Counted from the stretch's first letter, positions 1-11,003 are shown. The stretch is 53,416 nt of DNA from Bradyrhizobium sp. (GCF_030697065.1 NZ_JAUYQU010000056.1:1-53416); one strand, 5' to 3'. Program-made: numbers and translations. Notes: generated by a model not told the origin, from the letters alone.

Positions 1-609
1 CACGCCGACCACCGACACGATGAACTGCAGCATCGAGCTGGCGAGGAAGATGTTGACCACGCTCGCGATGATGACGCCGAACAGGCCCATGATCAGGAAC
101 GAGCCCATGCCGGTCATGTCACGCTTGGTGGTGTAGCCGTAAAGGCTCAGCGCACCGAACGAGGCAGCCGTGATGAAGAACACCCGCACGATCGAGGTGT
201 GCGTGTACACCAGGAAGATCGACGAGAGCGAGATGCCCATCAGCGCCGCGAACGCCCAGAACATCAGCTGTGCCGTAGCGGGCTTCAGCCGGTTGATGCC
301 GAACGAGATCGCGAACACCATGGCCAGCGGCGCCAGGATGAACAGCCACTTCAGCGGGCTGACATACATCGCGTAGCCGAACTGCGTCAGATAGGCGTTG
401 CCGAACCTGGCCGCGGCGCCGGCCTGATCGGTGGTCACCGCCGCCATATAGACACCCAGCGCAGCGAGGCCGGTGATGGCCAGGCCGATGGTCATGTAGT
501 TATAGATGCGCAGCATGTAGGAGCGCAGACCGGCGTCGACGATCGCAGCGTCAGTGCGCCCGGCGGCCCGGCCGAAGGGAGAAGCGTAGTTGCGGTCTAG
601 GTCCGACAT
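1..609 (-). CDS. Bax inhibitor-1/YccA (YbhL) family membrane protein, C-terminus cut by window edge
   Basis: Reading the minus strand from the ATG at 609 gives 203 codons without a stop, running off the left edge. The protein has a short charged N-terminus, then hydrophobic segments at about residues 40-58, 88-105, 113-134, 139-159 and 168-190, the multi-helix pattern of the BI-1/YccA/YbhL family, whose bacterial members are usually 230-260 residues. It would sit in the inner membrane. Family members have been linked to calcium leak and membrane-protein quality control, but the role of this one is not known. About 35-55 C-terminal residues are missing from the window. A structured leader lies directly upstream (see 610-660). 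Confidence 0.9.
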   Translation of the reverse strand, partial: MSDLDRNYASPFGRAAGRTDAAIVDAGLRSYMLRIYNYMTIGLAITGLAALGVYMAAVTTDQAGAAARFGNAYLTQFGYAMYVSPLKWLFILAPLAMVFAISFGINRLKPATAQLMFWAFAALMGISLSSIFLVYTHTSIVRVFFITAASFGALSLYGYTTKRDMTGMGSFLIMGLFGVIIASVVNIFLASSMLQFIVSVVGV

Positions 610-660
610 GGTCGAATTCCCATTTGTTGGCCCGGCGAAGCAAGGGTTTGCCGCGCCAGC
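610..660 (-). promoter_or_regulatory. Structured 5' leader of the ybhL-like gene, candidate ybhL RNA motif
   Basis: On the minus strand just before the ATG at 609, CCCTTG (646-641) can pair with CAA and GGG of CAAATGGG (626-619), enclosing a GC-rich apical segment. This places the purine-rich GGGAA ribosome-binding sequence in the stem. A conserved alphaproteobacterial RNA element named ybhL has been described upstream of genes of this family. Position and gene fit, but I matched it from memory and could not run a covariance model. Confidence 0.45.
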
Positions 661-882
661 TAGAAAATCTATCTCAGATGCCGTCTCTGCTGACAGGACT
701 TTGCGTCAACAGGCCGGCGTCTGACCCGACTGATATGTGGGAAACTACCACATTCACCGCAAGTTCACCGCCAGCTTCCATGCGCGGCTGAATGTCGCTC
801 TGCGGCATGTTATCAGGCGGCGCCCGAGGCGGGCGGGTCGCGGCAAGCCCGCGTTAACCTTGGCGGCCACCATTACAATTTG

Positions 883-3468
883 TTACAGATTTCGCAGCAC
901 CGTTGCCGGCTTCTGGTTCAGGGCCAGCAGCGTGCCGAGGAGCCCGAGGCCCACCGTCACGATCAGCGCCGCCGCCACCACGCCCGCGGCGCTGCCGGCC
1001 TGCCAGGTGAAGCTCAGGGTCATCAGCCGGGTCACGATCAGCCAAGCGGCAACGGAACCGGCGAACACCCCGAAAATCGCGGTGGCAAAGCCGATCATCA
1101 GATATTCCAGCGCATAGGCGCCAAGCAGCCGGGCCCTTGTGGCGCCGAGGGTTTTCAGGATGACGGCGTCGTAGACCCGGTGGCGGTGGCCGGCGGCCAG
1201 GGCGCCGCCCAGCACCAGGATGGCCGAAATCAGCGTCACCGTGCTGGCGCCGCGGATCGCCAGCACCAGATTGGTCACCACCGTCCCGATGGTCTCCAGC
1301 GCCTCGCGCACCCGCACGCTGGTCACCGTCGGGAAGGCGTCGGCTACCGCCTTGACGATCCGGGCGTCGCCGGCGGGGTCCGGTTGGGCCTCGGTCAGGG
1401 TCGCGATATGGGTATGCGGCGCGCCCTTGAAGGCGTTGGGCGAGAATACCAGCGCGAAATTGATGCCCAGCCCTTGCCAGTCCACGGTGCGCATATTGCC
1501 GACGGTGGCCGGGATGTCGCGGCCGAGCACGTTGATGACGATCTCGTCGCCGATCCTGAGGCCGAGCCCGTCGGCGATCTTCTTCTCGATCGAGACCAGC
1601 GGCGGGCCGGCATAATCGGCGCTCCACCATTGGCCCTCGACCACCTTCGATCCCTTGGGAATTTCGGCGGTATAGGTCAGGCCGCGATCGCTCTGCAGCA
1701 CCCATGCGATATCGGATGACGGTTTGAGCTCTTCCGCCTTGACGCCACGGGCGCCGACGATGCGTCCGCGCAGCATCGGCACGTCCTCGACGGTCGATTG
1801 CGGCGCGGTCTGCTTCAGGAAGGCGTCGAAACGTTCGGACTCGCCGGTGGGAATGTCGATGAAATAGAACGACGGCGCGCGGTCCGGCAACGCCGCCAGG
1901 AATTGCCGCCGCAGATTGCCGTCGATCTGGGTGATGGTGACCAGCACCGCGAGGCCGAGGCCGAGCGACATCACCACCGACGGCGTCAGCGCGCCGGGCC
2001 GGTGGATGTTGGCGATCGCCAGCCGCAGCATGGTGATGCGGGTGCGCGGCAGCCGACGCGCCAGCGCCATCAGGCCGGCGGCGATGCCGCGCAGGAGCGC
2101 GAACACCACGATCGAGGAGGCCACGAATACCGCCGCGACCCGCTTGTCATAGGCGAGCCCGATCGCCACCGCGATCAGCAGCGAGATCACGGCAGCCATC
2201 AGCACCAGATAACCCCAGCGCGGGCGATGCCATTCGCTGCTGACCGCCTCGCGGAACAGCGCCGCCACCGGAACGTCATGCACCCGGCCGAGCGGCCACA
2301 ATCCGAAGGCGAGCGCGGTCAACAGGCCGTAGACGAACGACAGCGCCAACTCGTCGAGATGCAGCGCCGGCACCACCGGCAGCGGCAACAGCTTGCCGAA
2401 AATGCCGACGATGGCAAAGGGCAGCGCCGCGCCGGCGACAAGACCGATCACCGATCCGACGGTGGCGAGCACGACCACCTGGGTCAGATAGATGGTGAAG
2501 ACGTCGCGGCCGGTGGCGCCCAGCGCCTTGAAGGCGGCGATGACGTCGCGGCGGCGATCGATATGGCTCTTGACGGCATTGGCGACGCCGACGCCGCCGA
2601 CCAGCAGCGCGGCGAGGCCGACCAGGGTCAGAAACTGGGTGAAGCGGTTGATGGTGCGTTCGAGTTGCGGCGAAGCATTGTCGCGGCTGCGGATCTCCCA
2701 GCCGGCCTCGGGCAGGCTGCTTCGGGCGTCATCGGCGAGCGCGGCCGCGGCGCGATCATTGGCGGCGCTATCGGGCAGTTTGACCCGATAAATCCAGCGC
2801 ACCAGACTGCCCGGCTGCAGCAGCCCGGTGGCGCGCAGACCGGCTTCGCTGACCAGGAAGCGCGGACCCAGCCCGACGCCGCCGGCCAGCTTGTCCGGCT
2901 CGGCTGAGACCAAGCTGCGAATCTGGAATGTCGCATTGCCGACGGAGATGCGGTCGCCGACCTTGAGATCGAGCCGCGCCAGCAGAATCGAATCGGCGGC
3001 GGCGCCAAACGCGCCGTCACGCTCCGCCAGCAAATCCGCCACCGGCATCGCTGGTTTGAGCGTCAATACGCCGAGCATCGGGTAGGCACGGTCCACCGCC
3101 TTGAGCTCGACCAAAGCGAGGCGGCCATCGCCGGTGCGGGCCATGCCGCGCAGCGTCGCGGCGACGGAGACTTCGCCGCGCGATCGCAGAAACGCGATTT
3201 CCTCCGGCTTGGCCTCGCGCTGGATCAGGGAGAAGGCGACATCGCCGCCGAGCAGGGTGCGGCCCTCGCGCGCCAGCCCGTCGCCGAGGCTCGCCGCTAC
3301 CGACCCGACCCCGGCAATCGCCAGAACGCCAAGCGCGATGCAGGCAATGAACACATAGAAGCCGCGCAGGCCGCTGCGCAATTCGCGCAGGGCGTAGCGC
3401 AGCGCGAGCGCCGTGGCGCGGCTGCCGGAGTTGGGTTCGGCGGTAATACGTTCGAGAGCAAGGCTCAT
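883..3468 (-). CDS. ABC transporter permease, FtsX/MacB-like (YbbP type)
   Basis: 861 residues. An N-terminal helix near residues 35-60 is followed by a long extracytoplasmic MacB-like region. A first FtsX-type membrane domain at about 270-400 includes the segment FLTLVGLAALLVGGVGVANA. A middle section has further helices, and a second FtsX domain lies at about 740-861. This is the architecture of YbbP, the permease of an exporter thought to move lipids or lipoproteins rather than import nutrients. Its ATG overlaps the stop of the ATPase gene by four bases (ATGA, 3465-3468), so the two are translationally coupled. In E. coli the homologous ybbA-ybbP pair is also divergent from tesA, as here. 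The substrate cannot be read from sequence. Confidence 0.9.
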   Translation of the reverse strand: MSLALERITAEPNSGSRATALALRYALRELRSGLRGFYVFIACIALGVLAIAGVGSVAASLGDGLAREGRTLLGGDVAFSLIQREAKPEEIAFLRSRGEVSVAATLRGMARTGDGRLALVELKAVDRAYPMLGVLTLKPAMPVADLLAERDGAFGAAADSILLARLDLKVGDRISVGNATFQIRSLVSAEPDKLAGGVGLGPRFLVSEAGLRATGLLQPGSLVRWIYRVKLPDSAANDRAAAALADDARSSLPEAGWEIRSRDNASPQLERTINRFTQFLTLVGLAALLVGGVGVANAVKSHIDRRRDVIAAFKALGATGRDVFTIYLTQVVVLATVGSVIGLVAGAALPFAIVGIFGKLLPLPVVPALHLDELALSFVYGLLTALAFGLWPLGRVHDVPVAALFREAVSSEWHRPRWGYLVLMAAVISLLIAVAIGLAYDKRVAAVFVASSIVVFALLRGIAAGLMALARRLPRTRITMLRLAIANIHRPGALTPSVVMSLGLGLAVLVTITQIDGNLRRQFLAALPDRAPSFYFIDIPTGESERFDAFLKQTAPQSTVEDVPMLRGRIVGARGVKAEELKPSSDIAWVLQSDRGLTYTAEIPKGSKVVEGQWWSADYAGPPLVSIEKKIADGLGLRIGDEIVINVLGRDIPATVGNMRTVDWQGLGINFALVFSPNAFKGAPHTHIATLTEAQPDPAGDARIVKAVADAFPTVTSVRVREALETIGTVVTNLVLAIRGASTVTLISAILVLGGALAAGHRHRVYDAVILKTLGATRARLLGAYALEYLMIGFATAIFGVFAGSVAAWLIVTRLMTLSFTWQAGSAAGVVAAALIVTVGLGLLGTLLALNQKPATVLRNL

Positions 3469-4199
3469 GAAGCGGCTTCGCGAACGGCGGGCTGGGTGTC
3501 GATCCGGCCGGAGCGCAGCCGCACCACGCGGTCGCAGCGCTGCGCCAGCGAGGTATCGTGGGTGACCAGCACCAGCGTCATGCCGCGCTCGGCATGCTGG
3601 GTGAACAGCAGATCGACGATCTGTTTGCCGGTGGTTTCGTCCAGATTGCCGGTAGGCTCGTCAGCCACCAGGATCGCCGGGTCGGGCGCCAGCGCGCGGG
3701 CGAGCGCGACGCGCTGCTGTTCGCCACCGGACAATTGGGTGGGGTAATGATGCAGGCGGTCGCCGAGCCCGACCGAGGCCAGTTCCTGCGCCGCGCGCCT
3801 GGACGCATCGGGATTGCCGGCGAGCTCCAGCGGGACGGCGACATTTTCCAGCGCCGTCATGGTCGGAATCAGATGGAACGACTGGAACACGATGCCGACG
3901 TGGCGGCCGCGGAAGCGCGCCAGCGCATCCTCGTCGAGGGCATTGAACGGGGTGCCGCTGACCACCACCTCTCCGCTGTCAGGACGCTCCAACCCCGCCA
4001 TCACCATCAGGAGGGTGGATTTTCCTGAGCCGGAGGGGCCGATCAGGCCGATCGCTTCGCCTGAAGCGACCCGCAGGCTGATATCCTTGAGGATATGCAC
4101 GCGCGCCGCGCCCGCACCGAGCGAGAGATTGACGTTTGAGATGGCAATGGTGTCCGGCTCGGGGCCGGCCAGTGATGAGGGTTCGATGAGACTGTCCAT
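3465..4199 (-). CDS. ABC transporter ATP-binding protein (YbbA/LolD-like)
   Basis: 244 residues from the ATG at 4199. Visible motifs are Walker A GPSGSGKST, Q-loop VFQSFHLIPTMTALENV, signature LSGGEQQR, Walker B ILVADEPTGNLD and the switch histidine in LVTHD. The LolD/MacB subfamily marker TGNLDETTG is present. It should energise the permease encoded immediately downstream. An in-frame extension back to 4640 exists, but it lies antisense to the esterase gene and lacks family features, so the shorter start is preferred. The start codon region is shared with the divergent esterase side, leaving only about 50 bases for two promoters if the esterase starts at 4249. Confidence 0.92.
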   Translation of the reverse strand: MDSLIEPSSLAGPEPDTIAISNVNLSLGAGAARVHILKDISLRVASGEAIGLIGPSGSGKSTLLMVMAGLERPDSGEVVVSGTPFNALDEDALARFRGRHVGIVFQSFHLIPTMTALENVAVPLELAGNPDASRRAAQELASVGLGDRLHHYPTQLSGGEQQRVALARALAPDPAILVADEPTGNLDETTGKQIVDLLFTQHAERGMTLVLVTHDTSLAQRCDRVVRLRSGRIDTQPAVREAAS

Positions 4200-4248
4200 G
4201 GTCCGCTCATATGGCACTTCCCCGGGCAAGGTCGAGGGGGCACGGCGG

Positions 4249-4902
4249 ATGTTCGCGCACATGCTCGTGTTGAGCTTGGCGCTGCTGGCGCCCGCTACGG
4301 CCTGCGCCCAGGCGACGGCGGCCCGCGAGAGCAAGCCGGTGAAGATGGTGGTTCTGGGTGACTCGCTGAGTGCCGGCTTCGGCCTGTCGGCCCCCGCGGC
4401 GTTTCCCGCTCGGCTGCAAAAAGCATTGCAGTCCAAGGGCATAGCGGTCGACATCATCAACGCCGGGGTTTCCGGCGACACCAGTTCGGGCGGCCGCGAC
4501 CGGCTCGACTGGTCGATCCCGGAGGGAACCCAGGCCGTGATTGTCGAGCTCGGCGCCAATGACGCGCTGCGCGGGGTCGATCCCAAGGTGACCCGATCGG
4601 CGCTGACGGACATTCTGACGCGGCTGAAGGCCCGCAACATCGCCGTTCTGCTGTGCGGGATGTACGCACCGCCAAATTACGGCGCCGATTACGCGGCCCG
4701 CTTCAACGCGATCTATCCCGACATCGCCAGGGAGTTCGGCGTGCCGCTGTATCCATTTTTCCTCGAGGGCGTCGCCACCGAGGCCAGTCTCAATCAGCCG
4801 GACGGGCTGCATCCGACCGCGGAGGGCATCGACGTCATCGTCAGGAACATCCTGCCCACGGTGGAGGCATTTCTGGGCACGATACCAGGGCAACCCAGTT
4901 GA
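4249..4902 (+). CDS. GDSL-family arylesterase / lysophospholipase (TesA-like), secreted
   Basis: 217 residues from the ATG at 4249, which has GAGGGGG eight bases upstream; an in-frame ATG at 4198 would add 17 residues ahead of the signal peptide and is less likely. The N-terminus (MFAHMLVLSLALLAPATACAQA) is a typical Sec signal ending near residue 22. SGNH blocks are all present: GDSLS (nucleophile Ser39), the glycine of GVSGDTSSGG, GAND, and DGLHP with Asp185 and His188 as triad partners. It is a periplasmic esterase/thioesterase of the TesA group. It is divergent from the ybbA/ybbP-like exporter genes, a pairing also seen in E. coli, so a shared role in lipid handling is plausible. Confidence 0.9.
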   Translation: MFAHMLVLSLALLAPATACAQATAARESKPVKMVVLGDSLSAGFGLSAPAAFPARLQKALQSKGIAVDIINAGVSGDTSSGGRDRLDWSIPEGTQAVIVELGANDALRGVDPKVTRSALTDILTRLKARNIAVLLCGMYAPPNYGADYAARFNAIYPDIAREFGVPLYPFFLEGVATEASLNQPDGLHPTAEGIDVIVRNILPTVEAFLGTIPGQPS

Positions 4903-5036
4903 AAAACAGGCAGCGATAACCTTAAGCACAGGAGTTTTCACGGGCCTCGCGCCCCATGCTTCGCAGAGTCACAATCCTGCGGTAAAAAATAATCATCGGT
5001 GATTCGATACCGGGTTCTTGCATCGGGAGTCTTGCG

Positions 5037-5573
5037 ATGCCGCGCTTGTTCACTGGACTGGAAATCCCGGCCGAGATCGGCCAGACGCTTTCCAATTTGC
5101 GCGGCGGCCTTCCCGGCGCGCGCTGGGTCGACCCCGAAAATTATCACGTCACCTTGCGCTTCATCGGCGATATCGACGGCGTCGCGGCGAACGAGATCGC
5201 CTCGCTGCTGTTTCGCATCAACCGCAAGCCGTTCGAGGTCGCGCTGCAGGGCCTGTCGAGTTTTGGCGGCAAGAAGCCCCGCGCGGTGGTCGCTTCCGTC
5301 GTGCCGAGCCGCCCCCTGATCGAGCTGCAGGCCGAGCTGGAACGCCTGATGCAGCGCATCGGGCTCGACCCCGAGGGCCGCAAATTCACCCCGCATGTGA
5401 CGCTGGCCCGGCTGCGTGACGCCTCCAACCAGGACGTCGCCGACTATCTGTCGGTGCGCGGTTATTTCCCCACCCGGGTGTTCACGGCGTCGCGCTTCGT
5501 GCTGTTCTCTTCCCGCGCCTCCACCGGCGGCGGCCCCTATGTGGTCGAGGATTCCTACGCGCTGAGCGCGTGA
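5037..5573 (+). CDS. thpR: RNA 2',3'-cyclic phosphodiesterase (2'-5' RNA ligase family)
   Basis: 178 residues with both catalytic HxT motifs of the 2H phosphoesterase superfamily: HVT at His37 (context YHVTLRFIGDI) and HVT at His120 (context PHVTLARL). Spacing and length match the bacterial ThpR/LigT family, which opens 2',3'-cyclic phosphate ends in vitro; the cellular substrate is unsettled. It starts ATG at 5037 with a GGGAG-like sequence upstream. It appears to be a single-gene unit between the esterase and zapE. Confidence 0.9.
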   Translation: MPRLFTGLEIPAEIGQTLSNLRGGLPGARWVDPENYHVTLRFIGDIDGVAANEIASLLFRINRKPFEVALQGLSSFGGKKPRAVVASVVPSRPLIELQAELERLMQRIGLDPEGRKFTPHVTLARLRDASNQDVADYLSVRGYFPTRVFTASRFVLFSSRASTGGGPYVVEDSYALSA

Positions 5574-5717
5574 GCGGCGGTGTCGCGCCTGAGGTTCAAT
5601 CGATAGGCCGCTCTACCCGCCTCGCGGCCATGACGAGTTTTGTGCAGGTCAGCCTCCGCATACCCCTCCCACTATTTCATACCTTGCAATTTTGCTCCCG
5701 CTGGGGCCGTAAGGGGC

Positions 5718-6902
5718 ATGCTGTCTCCGCCCGATGCCTCGTTCCGCGCCCATTATGAGAGCCTCGTGTCCTCCGGCGCGATCGAGGCCGATCCCGCGCA
5801 GGCTGCGGCCGTCGATGCGTTTGCGGATCTCGAGGCGCGGCTGAGCGGCTACAAGCCGCTGCGCAAGCAAAGCCTGTTCGGCCGACTGTTTGCCGACAAG
5901 CGCGAGCCGCCACCGCGCGGCCTCTACGTCCACGGCGAGGTCGGCCGTGGCAAGACCATGCTGATGGACCTGTTTTTCCAGCAGAGCCCGGTGGTGCACA
6001 AGCGCCGCGCCCATTTCCACGAATTCATGGCCGAGGTGCACGAGCGGATCTACGGCTACCGCCAGAACATCAAGCGCGGCGAGATTTCCGATGGCGACGT
6101 GATCGGGCTCACGGCCGCCGCGATCTTCGACGAGGCCTGGCTTCTGTGCTTCGACGAATTCCACGTCACCGACATCGCCGATGCGATGATCCTCGGCCGG
6201 CTGTTCTCGAAATTGTTCGAGCTCGGCACCGTCGTGGTGGCAACCTCCAATGTCGCGCCCGACGATCTCTACAAGGGCGGCCTGAACCGGGCGCTGTTTC
6301 TGCCCTTCATCGCACAGATATCCACGCATATGGAGGTGCTGCGGCTCGACGCCCGCACCGACTTCCGGCTGGAAAAGCTCGCGGGCGTGAAGATGTGGCT
6401 GGTGCCGGCGGATCGCGGCGCCGCGGCCGCGCTCGACATGGCCTGGGGCCGGATGACCGGCAACGCGCCCTGCCGGCCGCGCGACATTTCGATCAAGGGC
6501 CGTATCCTGCGCGTGCCGTGTTCGGCGCATGGCGTGGCGCGGTTTTCGTTTCCGGACCTCTGCGAGAAGCCGCTGGCGGCGTCCGACTATCTGCGGCTCG
6601 CGCACGACTACCACACCATCATGATCGATCGCATTCCGGCGATGGATTACGCCGATCGCAACGCCGCCAAGCGCTTCATCACGCTGATCGACACGCTCTA
6701 TGACAATGCGGTGAAACTGATGGCCTCGGCCGGGGCCGATCCGCTGTCGCTGTATGGAGCGACCGAAGGCCATGAGGCCAACGAATTCAAGCGGACATCT
6801 TCACGGCTGATCGAGATGAGTTCGGAATCCTATCTGGCGCTGCCGCACGGCCACAAGGATTCGGCCGCGAGCGGCTCCAGCACCGGATTGGTGGAGACGT
6901 AA
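5718..6902 (+). CDS. zapE: Cell division protein ZapE (AFG1-like ATPase)
   Basis: 394 residues from the ATG at 5718. The ORF stays open upstream to 5640, but the family N-terminus begins at MLSPPDASFRAHYESLV. Walker A is GEVGRGKT (73-80) and Walker B with its neighbour is CFDEFHVTD, the AFG1/ZapE signature. ZapE is a cytoplasmic P-loop ATPase that affects Z-ring stability in gammaproteobacteria; mitochondrial AFG1 takes part in membrane protein turnover. It stands upstream of mdh, as in many alphaproteobacteria, separated by a repeat-containing gap, so it is probably not co-transcribed with mdh. Confidence 0.9.
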   Translation: MLSPPDASFRAHYESLVSSGAIEADPAQAAAVDAFADLEARLSGYKPLRKQSLFGRLFADKREPPPRGLYVHGEVGRGKTMLMDLFFQQSPVVHKRRAHFHEFMAEVHERIYGYRQNIKRGEISDGDVIGLTAAAIFDEAWLLCFDEFHVTDIADAMILGRLFSKLFELGTVVVATSNVAPDDLYKGGLNRALFLPFIAQISTHMEVLRLDARTDFRLEKLAGVKMWLVPADRGAAAALDMAWGRMTGNAPCRPRDISIKGRILRVPCSAHGVARFSFPDLCEKPLAASDYLRLAHDYHTIMIDRIPAMDYADRNAAKRFITLIDTLYDNAVKLMASAGADPLSLYGATEGHEANEFKRTSSRLIEMSSESYLALPHGHKDSAASGSSTGLVET

Positions 6903-6912
6903 CACCGGTGCC

Positions 6913-7005
6913 GTCATTCCGGGATGGTCCGCAGGACCAGACCCGGAATCTCGACCGATAACCTCTGAATTCCGGGTTCGCCTCTTCGACGCGCCCCGGA
7001 ATGAC
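6913..7005. repeat. Dispersed palindromic repeat, family A (GTCATTCCGG...CCGGAATGAC)
   Basis: The element is bounded by GTCATTCCGG and its exact reverse complement, with internal GACCCGGAATC and TTCCGGGTTCG segments. Related copies lie at 21748-21789 and 28778-28859. It fills the gap between zapE and mdh and can fold into an extended hairpin. Confidence 0.8.
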
Positions 7006-7052
7006 AACCGCCCCTGGTCGAAATCGAGGCAGGGGCGATAATTGGGCATAGG

Positions 7053-7082
7053 TTGACTTGAACGGGTCCTTCGAAAGGGATA
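7053..7082 (+). promoter_or_regulatory. Candidate promoter of mdh
   Basis: TTGACT at 7053-7058 resembles a -35 box. A weak -10 candidate (GGGATA or GATAAC) follows 18-20 bases later. It lies after the repeat and about 60 bases before the mdh ATG. Only the -35 is convincing. Confidence 0.3.
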
Positions 7083-7119
7083 ACCAGCCATCCAGCTTCC
7101 TTCTACCCATCCTCCTTGA

Positions 7120-8109
<990 letters not shown>

Positions 8110-8125
8110 TTCCGCCGGTTGCTCA

Positions 8126-8210
8126 GGGGTTCGCCGGAAGCGGACCCCGGAACAGGCGCCGGAGGCTCCGGAGCATGTGATGACAGCGATCGTGGCATAT
8201 GGTGTGCCAC
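8126..8210 (+). other. Hairpins in the mdh-sucC spacer
   Basis: GGGGTTCGC (8126-8134) pairs with GCGGACCCC (8140-8148), one G-U pair and a five-base loop. GTGGCA (8192-8197) pairs with TGCCAC (8205-8210). Neither is followed by a T-run, so they are more likely RNA-processing or stabilising structures than terminators. Confidence 0.5.
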
Positions 8211-8267
8211 CCAGCATAAGCACTAGAATTTCAGATTCGTCGCAATGAGGGTTTGGGGAACGTCCAG

Positions 8268-9464
<1,197 letters not shown>

Positions 9465-9467
9465 CCC

Positions 9468-9947
9468 ATGGCCCAGGACCATCTCGCCGCACCGACGCCA
9501 CTCGCGGAGCACCGCAGGCTCTCGGCGTTCGCGGGCGAGTGGACCGGCGAGGAGATGGTGTATCCGTCGCGCTGGACCGCCGGCGGGCCCGCCATCTCGC
9601 ACGTCACCGCCCGCATCGATCTCAACGGCTTCTATCTCATTCAGGACACCCGCCAGACCCGCGACGGCCAGGAAACCTTTGCGACGCATGGCGTGTTCAC
9701 CTACGACCGCGAAGACCGGCTCTACAAATTGTTCTGGCACGACTCGCTCGGCTACTACCCGCCGTCGCCGGCCTCCGGCGGCTGGACCGGCAACGCCCTG
9801 ATCCTGGTGCGCGGCTCGCTGCGCGGCAATGCGCGTCATGTCTATGAAATCATCGACGACAACAGCTACAGCATGAAAATCCAGTTCTCGCCTGACGCGG
9901 AAGGCTGGGCCGACGTGCTCACCGGCGTTTACCGGCGCATCCACTGA
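9468..9947 (+). CDS. DUF1579-like conserved protein inserted between sucC and sucD
   Basis: 159 residues with no signal peptide or membrane helix. The N-terminal half contains [12 protein letters not shown], typical of small lipocalin/nitrobindin-like beta-barrel families such as DUF1579. The remainder is beta-rich and aromatic ([23 protein letters not shown]). It begins three bases after the sucC stop and ends 37 bases before sucD, on the same strand, so it is almost certainly co-transcribed with the succinyl-CoA synthetase subunits. Function is unknown. Context suggests a role tied to the TCA cycle, or simply an insertion retained in this lineage. Confidence 0.75.
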   Translation: MAQDHLAAPTPLAEHRRLSAFAGEWTGEEMVYPSRWTAGGPAISHVTARIDLNGFYLIQDTRQTRDGQETFATHGVFTYDREDRLYKLFWHDSLGYYPPSPASGGWTGNALILVRGSLRGNARHVYEIIDDNSYSMKIQFSPDAEGWADVLTGVYRRIH

Positions 9948-9984
9948 TCCCTTTGTCCCGCCGTCCGCGAAAGCAAACCCAGAC

Positions 9985-10869
9985 ATGTCCATCCTGATCG
10001 ACAAGAACACGAAAGTCATTTGCCAGGGATTTACCGGCAAGAACGGCACGTTTCATTCGGAAGCCGCAATCGCCTATGGCACCAAAATGGTCGGCGGCAT
10101 TTCGCCGGGCAAAGGCGGGTCGGTGCATCTCAATCTGCCGGTGTTCGATACCGTGGCCGAGGCGCGGGAAAAGACCGGCGCCGACGCCAGCGTGATCTAC
10201 GTGCCGCCGCCGGGTGCGGCCGACGCGATCTGCGAAGCCATCGACGCGGAAATTCCGCTGATCGTCTGCATCACCGAGGGCATTCCGGTGCTCGACATGG
10301 TGCGGGTCAAGCGCTCGCTGCAGGGATCGAAGTCGCGGCTCATTGGGCCAAATTGCCCTGGCGTGATGACCGCCGGCGAGTGCAAGATCGGCATCATGCC
10401 GGCCAACATCTTCAAGCCGGGCAATGTCGGCATCGTCTCGCGCTCGGGCACGCTGACCTATGAGGCCGTGTTCCAGACCAGCCAGGAAGGCCTCGGCCAG
10501 ACCACCGCGGTCGGTATCGGCGGCGACCCGGTCAAGGGCACCGAATTCATCGACATGCTGGAAATGTTCCTGGCCGATCCCAAGACCACCTCGATCGTCA
10601 TGATCGGTGAGATCGGCGGTTCGGCCGAGGAAGACGCCGCCCAGTTCATCCGGGACGAGGCCAGGCGCGGGCGCGCCAAGCCGATGGTCGGCTTCATCGC
10701 CGGCGTCACCGCCCCTCCGGGCCGCCGCATGGGACATGCCGGCGCCATCATTTCCGGCGGCAAGGGCGACGCCGGCTCCAAGACCGCGGCGATGGAAGCC
10801 GCCGGAATCACAGTCTCGCCATCGCCGGCGCGGCTCGGGAAGACTCTTGTCGAAAAATTGAAGTCCTAA
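9985..10869 (+). CDS. sucD: Succinyl-CoA synthetase (ADP-forming) alpha subunit
   Basis: 294 residues. A Rossmann CoA-binding domain at the N-terminus ([16 protein letters not shown]) is followed by the ligase domain. The phosphorylated histidine is His251 in GHAGAII, and the GPNCPGVM segment is typical. It forms the enzyme with SucC. It is followed by a 134-base spacer with overlapping hairpins and a terminator-like stem before sucA. Confidence 0.97.
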   Translation: MSILIDKNTKVICQGFTGKNGTFHSEAAIAYGTKMVGGISPGKGGSVHLNLPVFDTVAEAREKTGADASVIYVPPPGAADAICEAIDAEIPLIVCITEGIPVLDMVRVKRSLQGSKSRLIGPNCPGVMTAGECKIGIMPANIFKPGNVGIVSRSGTLTYEAVFQTSQEGLGQTTAVGIGGDPVKGTEFIDMLEMFLADPKTTSIVMIGEIGGSAEEDAAQFIRDEARRGRAKPMVGFIAGVTAPPGRRMGHAGAIISGGKGDAGSKTAAMEAAGITVSPSPARLGKTLVEKLKS

Positions 10870-10890
10870 TTCAATCCTTGGTTCTTTTCG

Positions 10891-10930
10891 GGGCGAACAT
10901 TCGCCCTAAATAGGGTAAAAGATGCCCTAT
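10891..10930 (+). promoter_or_regulatory. Overlapping hairpins in the sucD-sucA spacer
   Basis: Three stems share bases. GGGCGAA pairs with TTCGCCC (10891-10897, 10900-10906). CCCTA pairs with TAGGG (10904-10908, 10911-10915). ATAGGG pairs with CCCTAT (10910-10915, 10925-10930). The second stem excludes both others, the geometry of an RNA switch. No ligand or protein class is evident. Confidence 0.45.
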
Positions 10931-10931
10931 C

Positions 10932-10960
10932 AGGCCGATCCGGTGCCCGGATCGGCCTTT
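10932..10960 (+). terminator. Terminator-like hairpin between sucD and sucA
   Basis: AGGCCGATCCGG (10932-10943) and CCGGATCGGCCT (10947-10958) form a perfect 12-bp stem with a three-base loop, followed by only TTT. It is likely a weak or partial terminator separating mdh-sucCD from sucA-sucB-lpdA. Confidence 0.6.
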
Positions 10961-11003
10961 GCGCCGTATTCCATGCGCTAGTCGAAATCACCAGGACGCC
11001 AGT

